In this document: positions 34,171-47,200 of the stretch, one piece after another
How positions within the stretch are numbered: the first letter of the stretch is position 1
How the letters are laid out: each line of letters starts with the position of its first letter
Assembly (NCBI RefSeq): GCF_003286085.1
Contig: NW_020825294.1
Location: forward strand, 4,526,001-4,590,000
Direction of reading: 5' to 3'
Source of the DNA: Drosophila persimilis
Lineage: Eukaryota; Arthropoda; Insecta; Diptera; Drosophilidae
Length of the DNA: 64,000 nt
Made by a program: the position numbers and the translations under genes
The notes under the pieces: generated by a model
Seen by the model: the letters and a program-made list of their open reading frames with translations, nothing else
What the model was told of the DNA's origin: nothing
Database searches by the model: none

Positions 34171-37100
34171 TGAGTGAGTGCAACATTCCTACTTTTATTA
34201 CCCCTACTTTTATGGCTTGCTGCCGCAAAACCCTTTTAGCAGGGGTTCGTTGGCCAAGTCTTTCGTTTTCCCTCTGAGTAGTGGGAGTAGCAAACCCTTT
34301 TAACAAGTTCGTTGCTTAAGTCTTTCGCTTCTGGGCCCTAAGTAGATTCCGCTTCCGTTTGCCATTTCGCACATTTTGCACACTTTATGGCCGAACCGTT
34401 GTTTCTTCGATGTAGTAAATATTTGTAAGCAGCAACAGGCGGCAGCAGGAGGAGGGTAAAACCCTGCCTCAGAGGCACATGTGCCGTCGGTGCAATTAGC
34501 TGAAATTTCCAAAGAAAAAAGGACATCTAATCCCCGTTCAGCGTTTGAGCCCACGTTCAGACATACAGACATACGCTGTTGGGTTAGCATTTTTGCGGCG
34601 AATTCGCTGTTGTTGCCGGCATTTCCAGGCCGTGTTTTTAAGCCAACTGAAACGGCGACGATCGGTATGCCGGTTAGCCGCTATATTGCGAGAAATCGGA
34701 AGCTTTTTCAGTCTGCTTTCAACTGTGGCGCGTTGTGGACGACGTTGAGACGCTGCGGAACGGGCACAGAATATCGATTTAGACAAGTGTATGTATCGCT
34801 TCTGAGTGTGTGTATGGGTGTGACTGTATGTGTGTGCGTGAAAGCCGTTAAGAAGTCTGAGAAGGCCAAAAGAAAATCTGTAAAACGGTTGCAGGGGGAA
34901 CGGGGAGAGCACTGTTTTATTTTCTTTTCTTGTCTTACATTTCTACCTATCGGCTGCTCTCTGCCTTCTCTACCTTCTTTCTCTGCTGCCTGCTGTGCCT
35001 CTTTTTCTGTCTTCTTGTTTCTTTTGCTGTCGTGTCTTGTGGTACGCGAGTATCTGTGTGGTCGCATCTGTGTGTGCGTGCGTGGTCTCTGAAACTTCAG
35101 GTGCAGGCGGTGGCCCGTCGTTGATTTTTCTTGAACAAGTTTCAGTCTGAGTCTGGCCTTCGTGTGGCATGGTACAGTAAACGGAATTTCTCCACGGATT
35201 TATAGATCTCTCACTCTGTCTCTTAAGAATCTCAGTGTTTGTGCATTTTGTGAATGTATTCACCCTCGAAACTGGATTTTATTCAATTGTTTTCTTGCCA
35301 TTTCCTCGTGTGTGTGTGTGTGCGTGTGGGTTCGCAAAAAACACAAAAAAAATACAAGGATTTTTAATGGAAACGCGTGCTGGGATCGTGTGTGCTCTAT
35401 GATCTTTAAATTGCAGTCGATGTACAAAAAACGAGGAATTTTTTAAACGAATTTAAATGGTTTTAGTGATTTATTGACGGATTAATGATGCTTGTTTTTA
35501 AGGACCAGCATTAAAAGTGAACCAAATTAAAGAAAATGAATGACAGATAAATCTACGCGGATTTTTAGGAATATTCAATTGATTTTAAATAAATTAAACG
35601 TAGATATTCATCGATTTTCAATGAAAAATTCAACTAATAAATGAAATAAAAGAAAATAGGGAGAATAGCTCAATCAGAAATGAACTGTTAAATGAATTTA
35701 ATCATTTAAAAGATTATTATCCAATAAAATATAATAATCTTAAAGGATCACTGTTTGAACCTAATGAATGCCATGGAAGAAGAACCTATAAAAGATTCCA
35801 AAACTGCAATTAAATATATGAAAAATATCTCTATTAAATATCATTCCATTGAGGGCGACATATCTTATGGGAAGAAGATTTCCTAAAGAAGAACTTCATA
35901 CAATTGTCTTGCAAAGAAATTATATTAATTTGTAGACCTTATATTTAGGAGAAATACAAGACCTATATATTCCATAGCTTGATCGGTTATATAAAGAAAT
36001 ATGTATAAACTAGGCCCTCTATTATATGAATAATTAATCCAATAAATGGCGCATTTTGCATAAGAAACCTCAGATGAGCACATAGGAAGACAATTTCCAA
36101 GTGGAACAAACCGTTGCGGCTACCGTGTGGTGTTTAGCCATCGCAAGTTAGTTGAACTTGTAGTAATTTTCCCTCTTCTGTTTTTGTTGCTCTCTCTCCA
36201 TATGCTCTTGCTTCAGTGTACGATATTGTTGTGTGCTGTTGCTCGTTTTTTACCACTCCATTAACTTGTCTGTGCCTTTTGCACTTTATTTTTAACTGGC
36301 ATTAGAATAGCAGCCAAGAAACAGACACAAACATAAAGAGAGACCCGTACTCTGGTGGTACTTCTTCTCATGCCAGCTGCGCATTTACGCTCCCATTAAC
36401 CGGGGTAGAAATAACCGACATACGGTTGAACAAAAAACAACAAGAAGGCAACAATAAACGCCAGCGCAGACCAGCAAGTGTTTTGCGCAATGGCCAAAAG
36501 AAATGGAGTTCTGCCAGAAAAAAAAAACAGCCACAAAATAACCACAAAAGAGGTGCTCGAAAAAAATAAATTGCAGCTTTCGGTGATGGAAAAAAAGTGC
36601 AACCAATCGTTGCCTAAACTTAAACCCTATACTAAACCAAAGTTTGTGGCCTAAGTCATTTGTCTTGGAATTCCTTGAGCCGCCATTTCATTAGCATAAA
36701 TATTCCCCTTTCGAAGATCTCCAAAGCCAAAAACTTAAATGTTCCCAACACATTTCGAAGACGTGCTTGGACTTCTCAAACAGAATTCTTTGGGTTTCTA
36801 CTGCCATGGCATGCATAATTAAACAGAGACCCAACCCCATTAGAGAAACTATAGATAGATGGTCGAACCATAGCCGAAGAACCGATCATAAATTATAGTT
36901 ACGTTTCTTTCTTTCTTCCTTTTATTTTTGGGAATCTTTTTTAATCAACTCTGAATATGTATCTCTCTTTAGTGCAACGTTGGCCTTGTCCATATATATA
37001 TATAGTTTTTAAATAAACGGAAAAAATAAAAACCAAAAAAAGTTGCCATAAAAACAAAAATAACGCTAAAGAAACGACACCGCAGTTGTCGGTGGAATAA

Positions 37101-40100
37101 CGAAAAAAAGGGAAAGAAACGTTGTTGCTTTTGTTGGAAGGCCCCAAGGATAACCAGCTGACATGCCACATAAATTGGATTATTAAAACACTCGCGAAAC
37201 GATATATAACGATACCTACCTATACAGAGGGTATATCTACAGCTGCATCAACACGAGGTGAGTTGCATATTGAAATGGACACGGCGAATATGCCACAGAA
37301 AGAGTGGAGTGGAAAGAGCAAAAGAGCTGCCACGGAGAATGACTAATCAATGAAACTGCGGAACAAAAGGGGGAATAAAGGAGTGATAACTAGAGAAATA
37401 TATACAGATGAAATTATAAGAAATATACATAGCCTTGCAGCGTCAGAAAATAATGTAAAATTGGTAGATTGAAACTAGGGAGAATATGTAATATTATTAT
37501 AGGTATTTTTGGAAATTAAAATTGTAGATAATGTGGCGGAATATACTCTGAAAGAAATGTTCCCTTCCCTGCTCTTCGATCCATCAAATTTGTAGATTGA
37601 AAGCAGGAAGAATATCTAATATTATTAGAGGTATTTTTGGAAATTAAAATTGTAGATAATGGATTGGAATTTTCACTGAAAGAAGTGATCTCTTCCCTGC
37701 TCTCCGACCTATTAAATTGGTAGATCGAAACCAGGGAGAATATTTATTATTATAATTATTTTGCTGAATTAAAATTGTAAATAATGTGGCGAAATTTTCA
37801 CTGAAAGTGATGTTTACTTTCCTGCTCTTCGACCCATCAAACTCATATTTATTTGCTCTTTGGCTGACATTATAATAACATCAATATCAATGTCAGTTTC
37901 CATTTTTCTAGTAGCTTATTAAAGAAAAAGAAATAGACCTCCTATGCGTGTGGCGTGTCGTGTCAGGCAATCATTAAATAATTACAACAAATCCGATTGG
38001 ATCCATCATTTTCTAATCAACAACTTTTTCCAGAAACTTTCATTCCAGTTTCGTTGTTGTTGTTTGAATTTGTTTTTATTTTCTTTAAATTCTGAACTTC
38101 CGTCTCAGTGGAAGGGAAAGTGGTTTAAGAAGATTAAAGGGAATCCATCTATGGAAAATGACTAGGAATTTTGATATTGTGGAAGCTTATGGATACCCCT
38201 GCATGCCAGCCATCGATGACGATATCTATACGCTATCTGGCTGACATCATTATCCGCAATCACATCAATCAATAATCAGTAAATAATGAAATAAAGACTG
38301 AATATGATGCCACGCCCCAGTCATTGTGCAAATATGTAAAAAAAAAACAATGGCATGCTTTCGTTTTAGCCAACAATTTACAATTAAGAATGTTGTTTTA
38401 ATTGTGCTTAAATAATTTATTGATTCAATTGATTGAGCAGACAATTGCCGGTTATGCTACGGGCCATATAAAGCCAGGCTCGATACCCGTTTGCTCTCCA
38501 TAAAGTAGCACACCGAACAATTTCTTTTACTTTCTATTAAACAAAACAAACACACAAAAAAATACAACAACGAAAAATAAAAACCTAGAAAGACGACTGT
38601 GTCTGACGCGCCTTTGTTGTCGCATTCATTCAATAAAGGCCAAGTCAAGAGTGGGGGCCGCCCCTTGACGATCCCCCATAAAAAGCTGGGTCTGAGTCTC
38701 TCTCACACGAAAAGCGAGAGCTACCAAAACAGTTAACCTCAATTTCAAGACAAGACGCACTCTCCCGCATTCTCCCCGAGACAGAAACAGAAACAGACGG
38801 CCGTACCAATCCGTATAGAAGAAGTAGAAAGAAATTTCACTGAAACTTCAAGTGAAAAGCAGAACAAATGACGTGCCCAAGACAGACCAAAAATTCCACT
38901 CATCAAACAAAAAATTTTTACTTTCTGGTCTCTTTTTTTATATTTTTTGGCAAAGCTATTTGCCAAATACAAATAAACTCGTTTCTTTATGGAAATTTGT
39001 GCCATGATTAACGAAGAATTCATCTCGAAAGAGAGATGTGAGTTCTACTAAAATCATTTCCATACCAATTTTGAAACGAGTAAAACTTGTTTGAAGCGTG
39101 TGCTTTATGGTTCAGGATGGGTTATGGCTTAGTCATAATTTGTATATTGATGGTCGCTGGTGGCGGCAGCCAAACGGAAGTAGAGGGTCGTATGGTGGCA
39201 AAAGTTATTTTCTGCTCAAGTCTTTACATCAAGTTTGTTGTCGAAGTCTTTGGATTTGAATGGTTTTTGCAATTGCATTCAACACAGGAATGAGTCATGA
39301 GCTAGGAAATAGTTGGGTGATTGATTGGAAATGTTTATGGCTATTATTAGTGCTGTTTTTGTATAGGAATTTAACAGGGTATTGTAGGAGACTTGTAGAA
39401 ATGGCTGTGGTTGTGGCAAAGTGATTCATAAGGGAGGATTCATATATTTCTCCACATTACTCTACCGTCTTTTATCCTCTTAAAAGATTAAATAGTTCCC
39501 ACATTTGCTAGTAGTATTCCTTTTACAATTTCATCTTTTGTCTCTTCAAAAACTAAAAGAAATTTCTTTTACAATTGCTGAAAGTATTCGTCATCAAATG
39601 AGATGCTTTGTTCTCCAAAAGATTACACAAAATCCTACAAAAAGTAGAAAAGAGCCTACATTTATAGCTACTCTTCTCCTTCACAGAGTTTCGATGCCAT
39701 TAGGGAACCCATTTGAATTCCAACTCGATTTCAATACGGAATTCCTAGTTTCGGGTTTCTGAAAAGTGCTGCTCTTAGATCATCTATAATCCACCATCTC
39801 CACCGTTTCACGGGAATCAAAGATTGGAACAGAAACGCCAGAAAGTCATTCTAGGAGTGACCTTTTTTTGTTGAAGGTGGATGGATAATTGGCAGCTGAC
39901 GCCAAAGTGTCGCGGCAGGTAGAAAGAGCGACACAAACAAACCCTTAAGAGCCTCACAAAAGTATCTAGAATCAATTCACGAAAAATCACAGGTAAAAGA
40001 CATCGCATCCGAGATGTTTTAATACCTGTACTGGAAAGTGCGAGAAGTCAGTGGGAAAGATCAGATACATTTTGGAGCCAGTTTTTAAAGGGCGGCGATG

Positions 40101-40404
40101 CTACCCTGAACACGATAAACAGGAATGACAAATCTCTGGCCACATATCCAATGTCAGTTGGCCATAAAACGTAAGAAAACTAATTTGAGGGCGTGTCAGA
40201 GATGATCGTAAGAGACATCCATCAAATGGTTGATGCCATTGGAATGTCCAAGGCTTGGGCTAAGATCTTTACTGACGAAAAGAAAGATTGTTCTTGTATA
40301 CTTTCGTCTGTTGTTTATTCAATATAACATTTAATCGTACTGTTTAGCCGTCTGGCTAAGTGGAGGCCAAGTCTGGTTTAGCGGGTGGTTGAGGAAGCTG
40401 GTAG
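34171..40404. other. Gene-poor region, possibly upstream intron or regulatory DNA
   Basis: Frames open here are low-complexity or GT-rich and not convincing as genes. It includes a local ~66-bp direct duplication near 34228-34345 (AAACCCTTTTARCA... with TTCGTTG..AAGTCTTTCG), a GT-rich stretch near 34800-35340, and the 128-bp repeat listed separately. A GC-richer part (34.4-35.2 kb) with TCAGTCTGAGTCTGG near 35142 could hold a transcription start, but I cannot show it. Confidence 0.4.
37460..37845. repeat. Degenerate tandem repeat, 3 units of 128 bp
   Basis: GTAGATTGAAA/GTAGATCGAAA starts recur at 37464, 37592 and 37720, each followed by AGGGAGAATAT, ATTAAAATTGTAGATAATG and CCCTGCTCTTCGACCCATC-like ends. 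Non-coding. Confidence 0.85.
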
Positions 40405-41217
40405 TTATGGTGGAGGATCCTTACACCAGACTACAGGAGAGGAGGCGCTCTCTGAGTACACATAACCTACGAAAACCACAGTGGCTCTCTGCTTGAAAGG
40501 GTACTTGCCACTTTCTAAGACCATTGGTATCGATGGTGGACACTTCCTATTGAGTTGTAGCTTCACCTCGGTGTCTTCCGTCTCCTCCTTCTCGCAATAG
40601 CTGGCCAAGCTCTGTAGATTCTCTAAGCACTGAGTGGTTGAACAGACATGATCTGCGACGACCAAGGACACCGATTCTGGTGGTATTTCGCTGAGTGTTG
40701 GCTTCTCCTTGGTCACCTTCATCTCGGGATCGCAATCTTTTGTCTCTTGATCGCACTTTTTTATTTCCGGATCGATCTTTATCTCCGAATTGCACTTCTC
40801 CTCATTGCGGTAGCTATTAATCACATCCTTATCCTGGCATTCCTGTAGATTGTCCGTCTTCTCGGTTCGAGTTTTGTGCTTGCAACTGGCCACCAGTTTG
40901 GCCGTGACTCTACCGTTGCTGCTCGCCAAGAACTGAGTGGTGTACAGCACATTGCCATTGGGGTCCAACACAGGCCGCTCGTAGAGGCATTCCCCTTCAC
41001 GGACTATCGGCTGCGAAGATGTCCTTGTTCCACAGAATCGTATAGCCTTTACTCCAATCTGATTCGTTTCCAGGTTGTACTCATGCTCCAGGCGGTAGTG
41101 GTTAATCCCATGCTTTTTCAAGAGTTTCTTTCTCTTTATTTTCTTTTTCTCCACCACCTCCTCCACCTCCTTGTCCTTCTCAGGTCCATTCATACATAGT
41201 AGTTGATGTTTACTCAT
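40405..41217 (-). CDS. Intronless gene of unknown function, ~270 residues
   Basis: The frame is open from 41355, but the Met at 41217 (MSKHQLLCMNG) has the better start context (TTTACATGAG). The protein has a lysine-rich stretch (KKKIKRKKLLKKHG, about residues 25-40), then a compact region with GVKAIRFCGTRTSS and ERPVLDPNGNVLYTTQFLAS, then a charged Cys-containing middle with short Glu/Lys repeats (EIKIDPEIKKCDQ). The C-terminal part (KYPFKQRATVVFVGYVY) ends in CKDPPP. There is no signal peptide and no recognised domain. It is alone in a gene-poor region. Absence of introns and the unusual composition fit a lineage-restricted, possibly retroposed gene, which is inference. Confidence 0.6.
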   Translation of the reverse strand: MSKHQLLCMNGPEKDKEVEEVVEKKKIKRKKLLKKHGINHYRLEHEYNLETNQIGVKAIRFCGTRTSSQPIVREGECLYERPVLDPNGNVLYTTQFLASSNGRVTAKLVASCKHKTRTEKTDNLQECQDKDVINSYRNEEKCNSEIKIDPEIKKCDQETKDCDPEMKVTKEKPTLSEIPPESVSLVVADHVCSTTQCLENLQSLASYCEKEETEDTEVKLQLNRKCPPSIPMVLESGKYPFKQRATVVFVGYVYSESASSPVVWCKDPPP

Positions 41218-44200
41218 GTAAACAGTTTTTAAAAACCGACATGGCATTGTGTAAATGTTCAATTCTATTGTTTGCAAAGTATATTGTTTGAATATTAAAA
41301 GTATACTGGTACTAGTGTCAAGCATATGCCAAAGCCTGCTTGGTTTTTTCCCCAATCAATCCATCAATCAAAAAACTCTCACTGCAACGAAAGTGTCTTT
41401 GATTTTGATTTCAATCTGTTGTAAATTCTCAACTTCCGTCTCAGTGGCGCAGTGGCAGTGGCAGTGAAAGTGTTGACAATTTCCAAACTCATTCTAAAAG
41501 CGAATTAATGGTCATCTCTCCCTCTCTTTATGGGAAAAAAGCAGCCTAATCATGTTGAAAAGCAGTTGACAATTTCATAAGTTTTCCAAGGTGGGCGCTT
41601 TCACGGCGCCATCTGGCATCGTCCGTCCGTCGATTAGTTACAATTGCCACAAATTTTCTTTATTTTTTCTACAACTACTATATATCTATCTCTACTTTTC
41701 ACCATCTCTGTGTGCGTTTTTCCGTTTTCTTCTTATAAATATAATTGTGAGAATTGTATGGAAAAGTGGAGCTAGCTCTCTGGCCAAAGAAAACAAAAAA
41801 AAAAATAAAAACATTTGACGCTGTCATTGTCGACGATTGTTGCAGCGAAAAAGAAAAATGATTAAGCTTTGTGTGAGTCGAGACGATACAAGGTAGTGTT
41901 GATATTTTATGTACTAGACTGGTGGAAGAGAAACCAAAACGGTATGAGCTGGTAGATGTAGTTTATAGGAAGGTAACGATTTATTTGGAGATTTTAGATG
42001 ATTTTTTAGGATTTAATATTTATATTTAGAACAAGTTTTTCTAATAAGAAGATTCAGGCCAGTTTTAGAGCGAGTAGTGGAGGGAAAATCTCGTAACTGC
42101 TAAGCCACTCACTGTTTTCTGTGAGTTTTGGGTTTAATTCTATGTTGCAATTCTTCTAATTATTACTTTTAAAACCATTTAAGGACTAGACTTACAAAAT
42201 TCTACTAAAAAATCTGTACGCTCCTGTTTTCCTAGTTCTTTCTTCAAACTTCTTCTCTTAACCTACAACTTTATCCACAAACTTTGGCATTTTCACATTT
42301 TCAGCTGGTTTTTCCGCGCACCCCCCTCCAGCATTCACTTTCAAGATTATCTTTGGTTTTTTTTTTTTGGTTTTCAAACAAATACTGGCTCAAAAAATAT
42401 AATTCACATGACTGCTTCACACACGAATACGAACACAATGATCTCCCCCTAACTCTTGAGCAGACTGTCTGTCTGTCTGACTCTTGACTCTGTCTCTGTC
42501 TGTCTCTCTATCTCTGTGGTGTGCATATTTTTGTGTTAACCTGTTTTGGGTCTCCTCTTACTTGTTGCTTTTGCCTTTTTGGCTGCATTCTTGACGGCTG
42601 GCTTCACTTGTGGCTCTTCAGACACGCAGTCATCGTCTTCAATTTCAAAAGTCACTAACAAACACAAAAACCAACAAAAAAGAATACTGATACTCGTACT
42701 CTGTTGCTGCCTTGGTGGTGTGTCTGTGTGATATTGATACCCTCTGGGAGGAAGGCATTTTGGAGTAGGGTAGGAATATGTGTAAAGGGTTTTCTTTGGG
42801 TTTAAAAAAGGTGATTTGTGGTTAAAATTCATAATTAATGTTATTTCATTAGCTAATGTCTTGGGATTGAAGGTGGAGGTGGAACCCTTGTTAGGCTTGT
42901 AAAGAAGGTATGGAGAGAGATTCATTGGGTGATTTGGAAAGGTATTTTCTTCAAAGAAATACGTAACTATTTTTTTTTAAATCATAAAACCTTTCTTTGT
43001 TATGTTGACATAAAAATAGTTCCATTGATGTTTCTAAAAAATATTTTACGCTAAATAAATACAATTTTTTTAAGTAAATTCTTTCTATTGGCTAGACTTT
43101 TACGTAAAATTCATTGAAGAAACCAATAAAAAATAATAATAATAATTTGTTATTAATAAATATATTGAATGGAAAGGCGTTCATAGAGAGTTCTTTCCCA
43201 ATCCAGAAAAAATAAACCAAAAGTGCATATAACAGCAAAGCCTTTGGTTTGACCAATCTTTCAGATTTTCTCTACTGCTTCTTGAGAGCATTTCCACTTC
43301 GTAGCTTTCTGATGATATAATTTCCCCACTGCTCATTGTTTTGAATGATGCCTTCAAATATTACGGGCGTGTCTTCAATTCCCTCAGTGTTGCAGCCGTC
43401 TTTTCTGTTTGACAAGAGCCGCTGACTTCATTTTGGACATCATCCACTAGCTGTGGATGTATCTGTCTGTGTGCGGTGTTGAGAGGTGCGGCCCGTTGCA
43501 TATTTTAGCATTTCAGCGGCATCTACTCTTCTGCTTTGGCCGCAGCAAGTCATTTTTAATTCCAGTTACAAAATCTCCAACTTGAGACAAAAGAAAACAC
43601 ACACCACTTTTTCCAAAGTCTATTTGGGAATTAAATATTAATTGCAGTCGGTCGGCACCCACTGGGCGCTTTTGCTACTGCTTCTTTGCTTCTTTATTCG
43701 TTTTTCCAGCTCGTGAAAGTGTTTGGCCAGTAGAAATCACTTGACCATTTTGATGCCAAGCTTTCGACGGGTTTTGCTGTTCGAGTACATGAAAACAAAT
43801 GAATGTTGTTCGATGTTAGCGGCTGCCGAGGCAGTGGCAAGTTACCCAAAAGAAACATAAATACTCGCACAAATATGAGTACATACTCGTGTAGTGAAAA
43901 TGTTTTTGTTTGGCTATTGCTTGCTCGAGGAAAACAGTTTCCAGTGAATGAATTGCCTAAAAGGAAATTCAACAAATCGGCTTTTATGGCTTACACTTGG
44001 TGTATATGTTTTAGTGGGTTTTGTGACCATAAAATACGGGTGGGCAAGTATGTTTTTGGGATTGAAAAAAATGAATAAAAGTGCAACTTCAATTGGAAAC
44101 TTTAATATTGAATCTAGGCCTTCGATAAAGGCATATACTTTTGATTTATTGCGATACAAATTTCACTTTATTCCACTACAATCTTGCCACAAAGTGGCAC

Positions 44201-47200
44201 ATCTTCCCGTGGGCTGACAACTTGTGATTTGACAAGGATTCCTTTCTAAATTTTAGTAATTCTCTTTGTTTAAACGCCTTGAATAGCTTCTATATTGTAG
44301 ATCATTCTGTGCTACCCGTACGGGCTGACAAATTATCCAAAGATACCCCCATTCTACATGTATTTAATTAATAACCTATTGAAATGTTGCTTAAAGGCAG
44401 TATTTTCCCCCAGTGCTACCAACTTGACGGCTCTCTTGATAAAAATGCTGCCAATTTGTGTGACCAACAAAACTAAAGTGTTACCTTTACTTCAATCCAA
44501 TGATATCCATTCCTAGGTCTCAACTAAGTGTTTCCATAACTCGTAAGTGCCTGCAAACCGCTTGGTAACCTTCATAGCTCATTAAACCCTTTTATTTTTC
44601 GTGCCCTATCGAACCCCCAATACCTTCTCAATAGCCCCAGCCGCAAAACTTTGCCCACAAACAATTCATGTAACCCAAATACCAAAAGCATTCACAAAAA
44701 AAAATAAATAAAAACTTACATGCCACAAGCCCGAAACTAGTTCAATGGGTCTCTCCGCGGAACGGACAGCTGCCCCAGCTGGTTTTCTCTCCACACTCCA
44801 CAGTCCGCACTCTGCTCTCCAGTGCTGCCCGTGGCGGCTGCTGCAGCAGGCTACCTGACCATCGAAATTAAAGACAAAAATTTGCTGCTATAAACCCCAA
44901 AGATCAATAGCAACAGCCAAGGGGGGAAAGAAATCACGAAGCCCCCAAGAAAGAACATAAATTTACATAAAAATCTGGTTTTGGTCTCTCTGCCTCTCGC
45001 TACCCACTTCCCACTCCCCACGGGAGGGAGACCTCATAACGGAATGGAATCGAATCGATGGGATTATGGCGGAGAGGAGCGGTGTTCCAGCCGAATGAGT
45101 GAGAGTGAGTCTGATTGGAGAACAAAGAAAGCCGCCCCGTAAAAGGGTCTCTCTCAGTGGTGTTCTTATTCTTTGATTTGTGGGGTAAACCGATCTTCAG
45201 GGCACTGAAATATCCATTGAATTAATAAGTACATCAACAGATCATTAATCATAACTTTTGTTGTCGTTAAATTAGTACTTTGGTTCTATCTTTTGGTTAA
45301 TTAAGTGAACTGTTTCTTAATAATCCATTTAAAGTTGAATAATATATCTTTGAGCCTATTTTTCAACGAACTTCAGAGTTGTTCTCTGATTTTGTTTCTT
45401 AAAGAACATAATTCTGTTCTTTGAGGACAACTTTTGGGCAATCTTAGATCATATCTCTTTACGAAATATTCCAATATTTAAACGAATATTTGAATAAATT
45501 TTTAAAATGATCTTCGTGGCTTCTATGGTAATACTATCAGTTTTAATAATTCATATTCTCATTCTTTGAATATTTCCTTAACCACACGTTTTGATCAAGT
45601 TTTTTTCAATCGATAGATACTTGGGAGTCTTGGGATACATTTTATGACTTTATTATAGATCTGTCTTTTTATGGAAGAATTTTGGTATGAGGTTTTTAAT
45701 TAAATCTTTGATCAAATACTTTTATAATGTATTAATGGTTTTTATAGAATTTTAAAAGAATGTATTTTAAACAAACAATTCAAATTTTTTGAATTTCAAA
45801 ATATTTTAATAATGATTATATTTCTATAATAATTTCTTGAGAAAAATTTTTTGGGATTTTTGATGAATAATTGAATAGAAAATGTTTTAATTATGTCCGT
45901 AACAGATTCTTTAATTATAATGATATTTTAAACCAACCTAAACTTAAATCTTTTGTAAAATATCAATTTCTTATTCTTGTTTCTCTCCATTTTTAAATAA
46001 ATTCACTGATCATTTAGCATAATTCCAAGAGAAACTTCATCAAAAGTCAATCAACGATGATTCGATTGATCTAGACAAGAAAATGATTAAATTACCAATA
46101 GTTTCTCCTTGAGATTCAATTAAATTAAAAGCAAATCCCAGAGCTGTCTTTTATCTTGGGTAAAGTGGTTAATACTGTGGCGATCTGAATGTTAAGCTAA
46201 ATGCTTCTTTAAGTGATCTTTCAACGATCCTTAAACCTCAATCAACCACAGACACAGAAATCGCACAGATCTCTTCACAGCATGAATTTCTCTTAACCAT
46301 TTGATGATCCTCAATACTCGATCCTTAATGGATGTCCCAGTTTCTCTGGCAATAACAACTTCCTCTGCATTCTCCACTCTTCCTCTCTCCCGATTCGATC
46401 CACCAATCGACTGACACCAAAAAACTAACTCAATTTGTAAGAAATCCCATAAAAACCAATTGACCTTCAAGTCAAGAAAAACAACAACAGAAAAATCAAA
46501 GTAAAATAATATTTGGTCATTAGTTGGGCAGACACTAAACAAAAAAGTGGAAACGTGTTGGATTGCTGCTGCGGCTCTGTGTGTTGGTTGTGTGGCCAAT
46601 ATTGACAGAGAGGCAAAAAGAAAACACGCCAAAAGGAAAACACCAAAGGCTGGAGGGAAAAACAAGCACTGCAAATGCTCCCCAGACAAGTGCGCAAGTG
46701 AAAGTCTCTGCCTGGCCGGCCTGCCTGCCTGCCGTCTTGGGCTTTTGGTGGAAAACACTGCGGGATGGAATGAAAATGGAAAACTAAACGCAGTCCGTAA
46801 AAGGCAAGCCGGCAGCCAGCAGCCAGCAGCCAGCACCCAGCTGCATTTCCAATCACCAAAAACCAGCAGCAGAAGTCGAAGCAACAAAAAGTTCAACAGA
46901 AATTATATACCCCGTTTGACTTTTACCATTTTGTGCGGCCGGGTTAGTCATCTCTCTATAAGGTTTTGATTTTGATTTTGGTTTTGCTTTTCTTTGCTCT
47001 GCTGTGCTGTGCTGTGCTGCTTTGCTGCTGGCTAAATGTCGAAGGTGTCATCAATAACGGCGAGCTCTTTGGGATCCATAGAGGGGAAACCGGTTCAACA
47101 CCGCCGAGACGACAGAGATCCACGTTCCGCTTTGCATACAGGAAAATATTTGAATTTTGATTGCAGTTTTTCAATTCCGATTGCGAAACTTTCAGCCTCC

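Noticed and set aside
34481-35092. 203-codon plus-strand frame
   Set aside because: Composition follows GT- and CT-rich low-complexity DNA; frames are also open on the other strand; no domain or signal is visible.
46231-46969. Overlapping long frames on both strands near 46.2-47 kb
   Set aside because: Translation is low-complexity and hydrophobic on one strand and basic on the other. This looks like composition rather than a gene.
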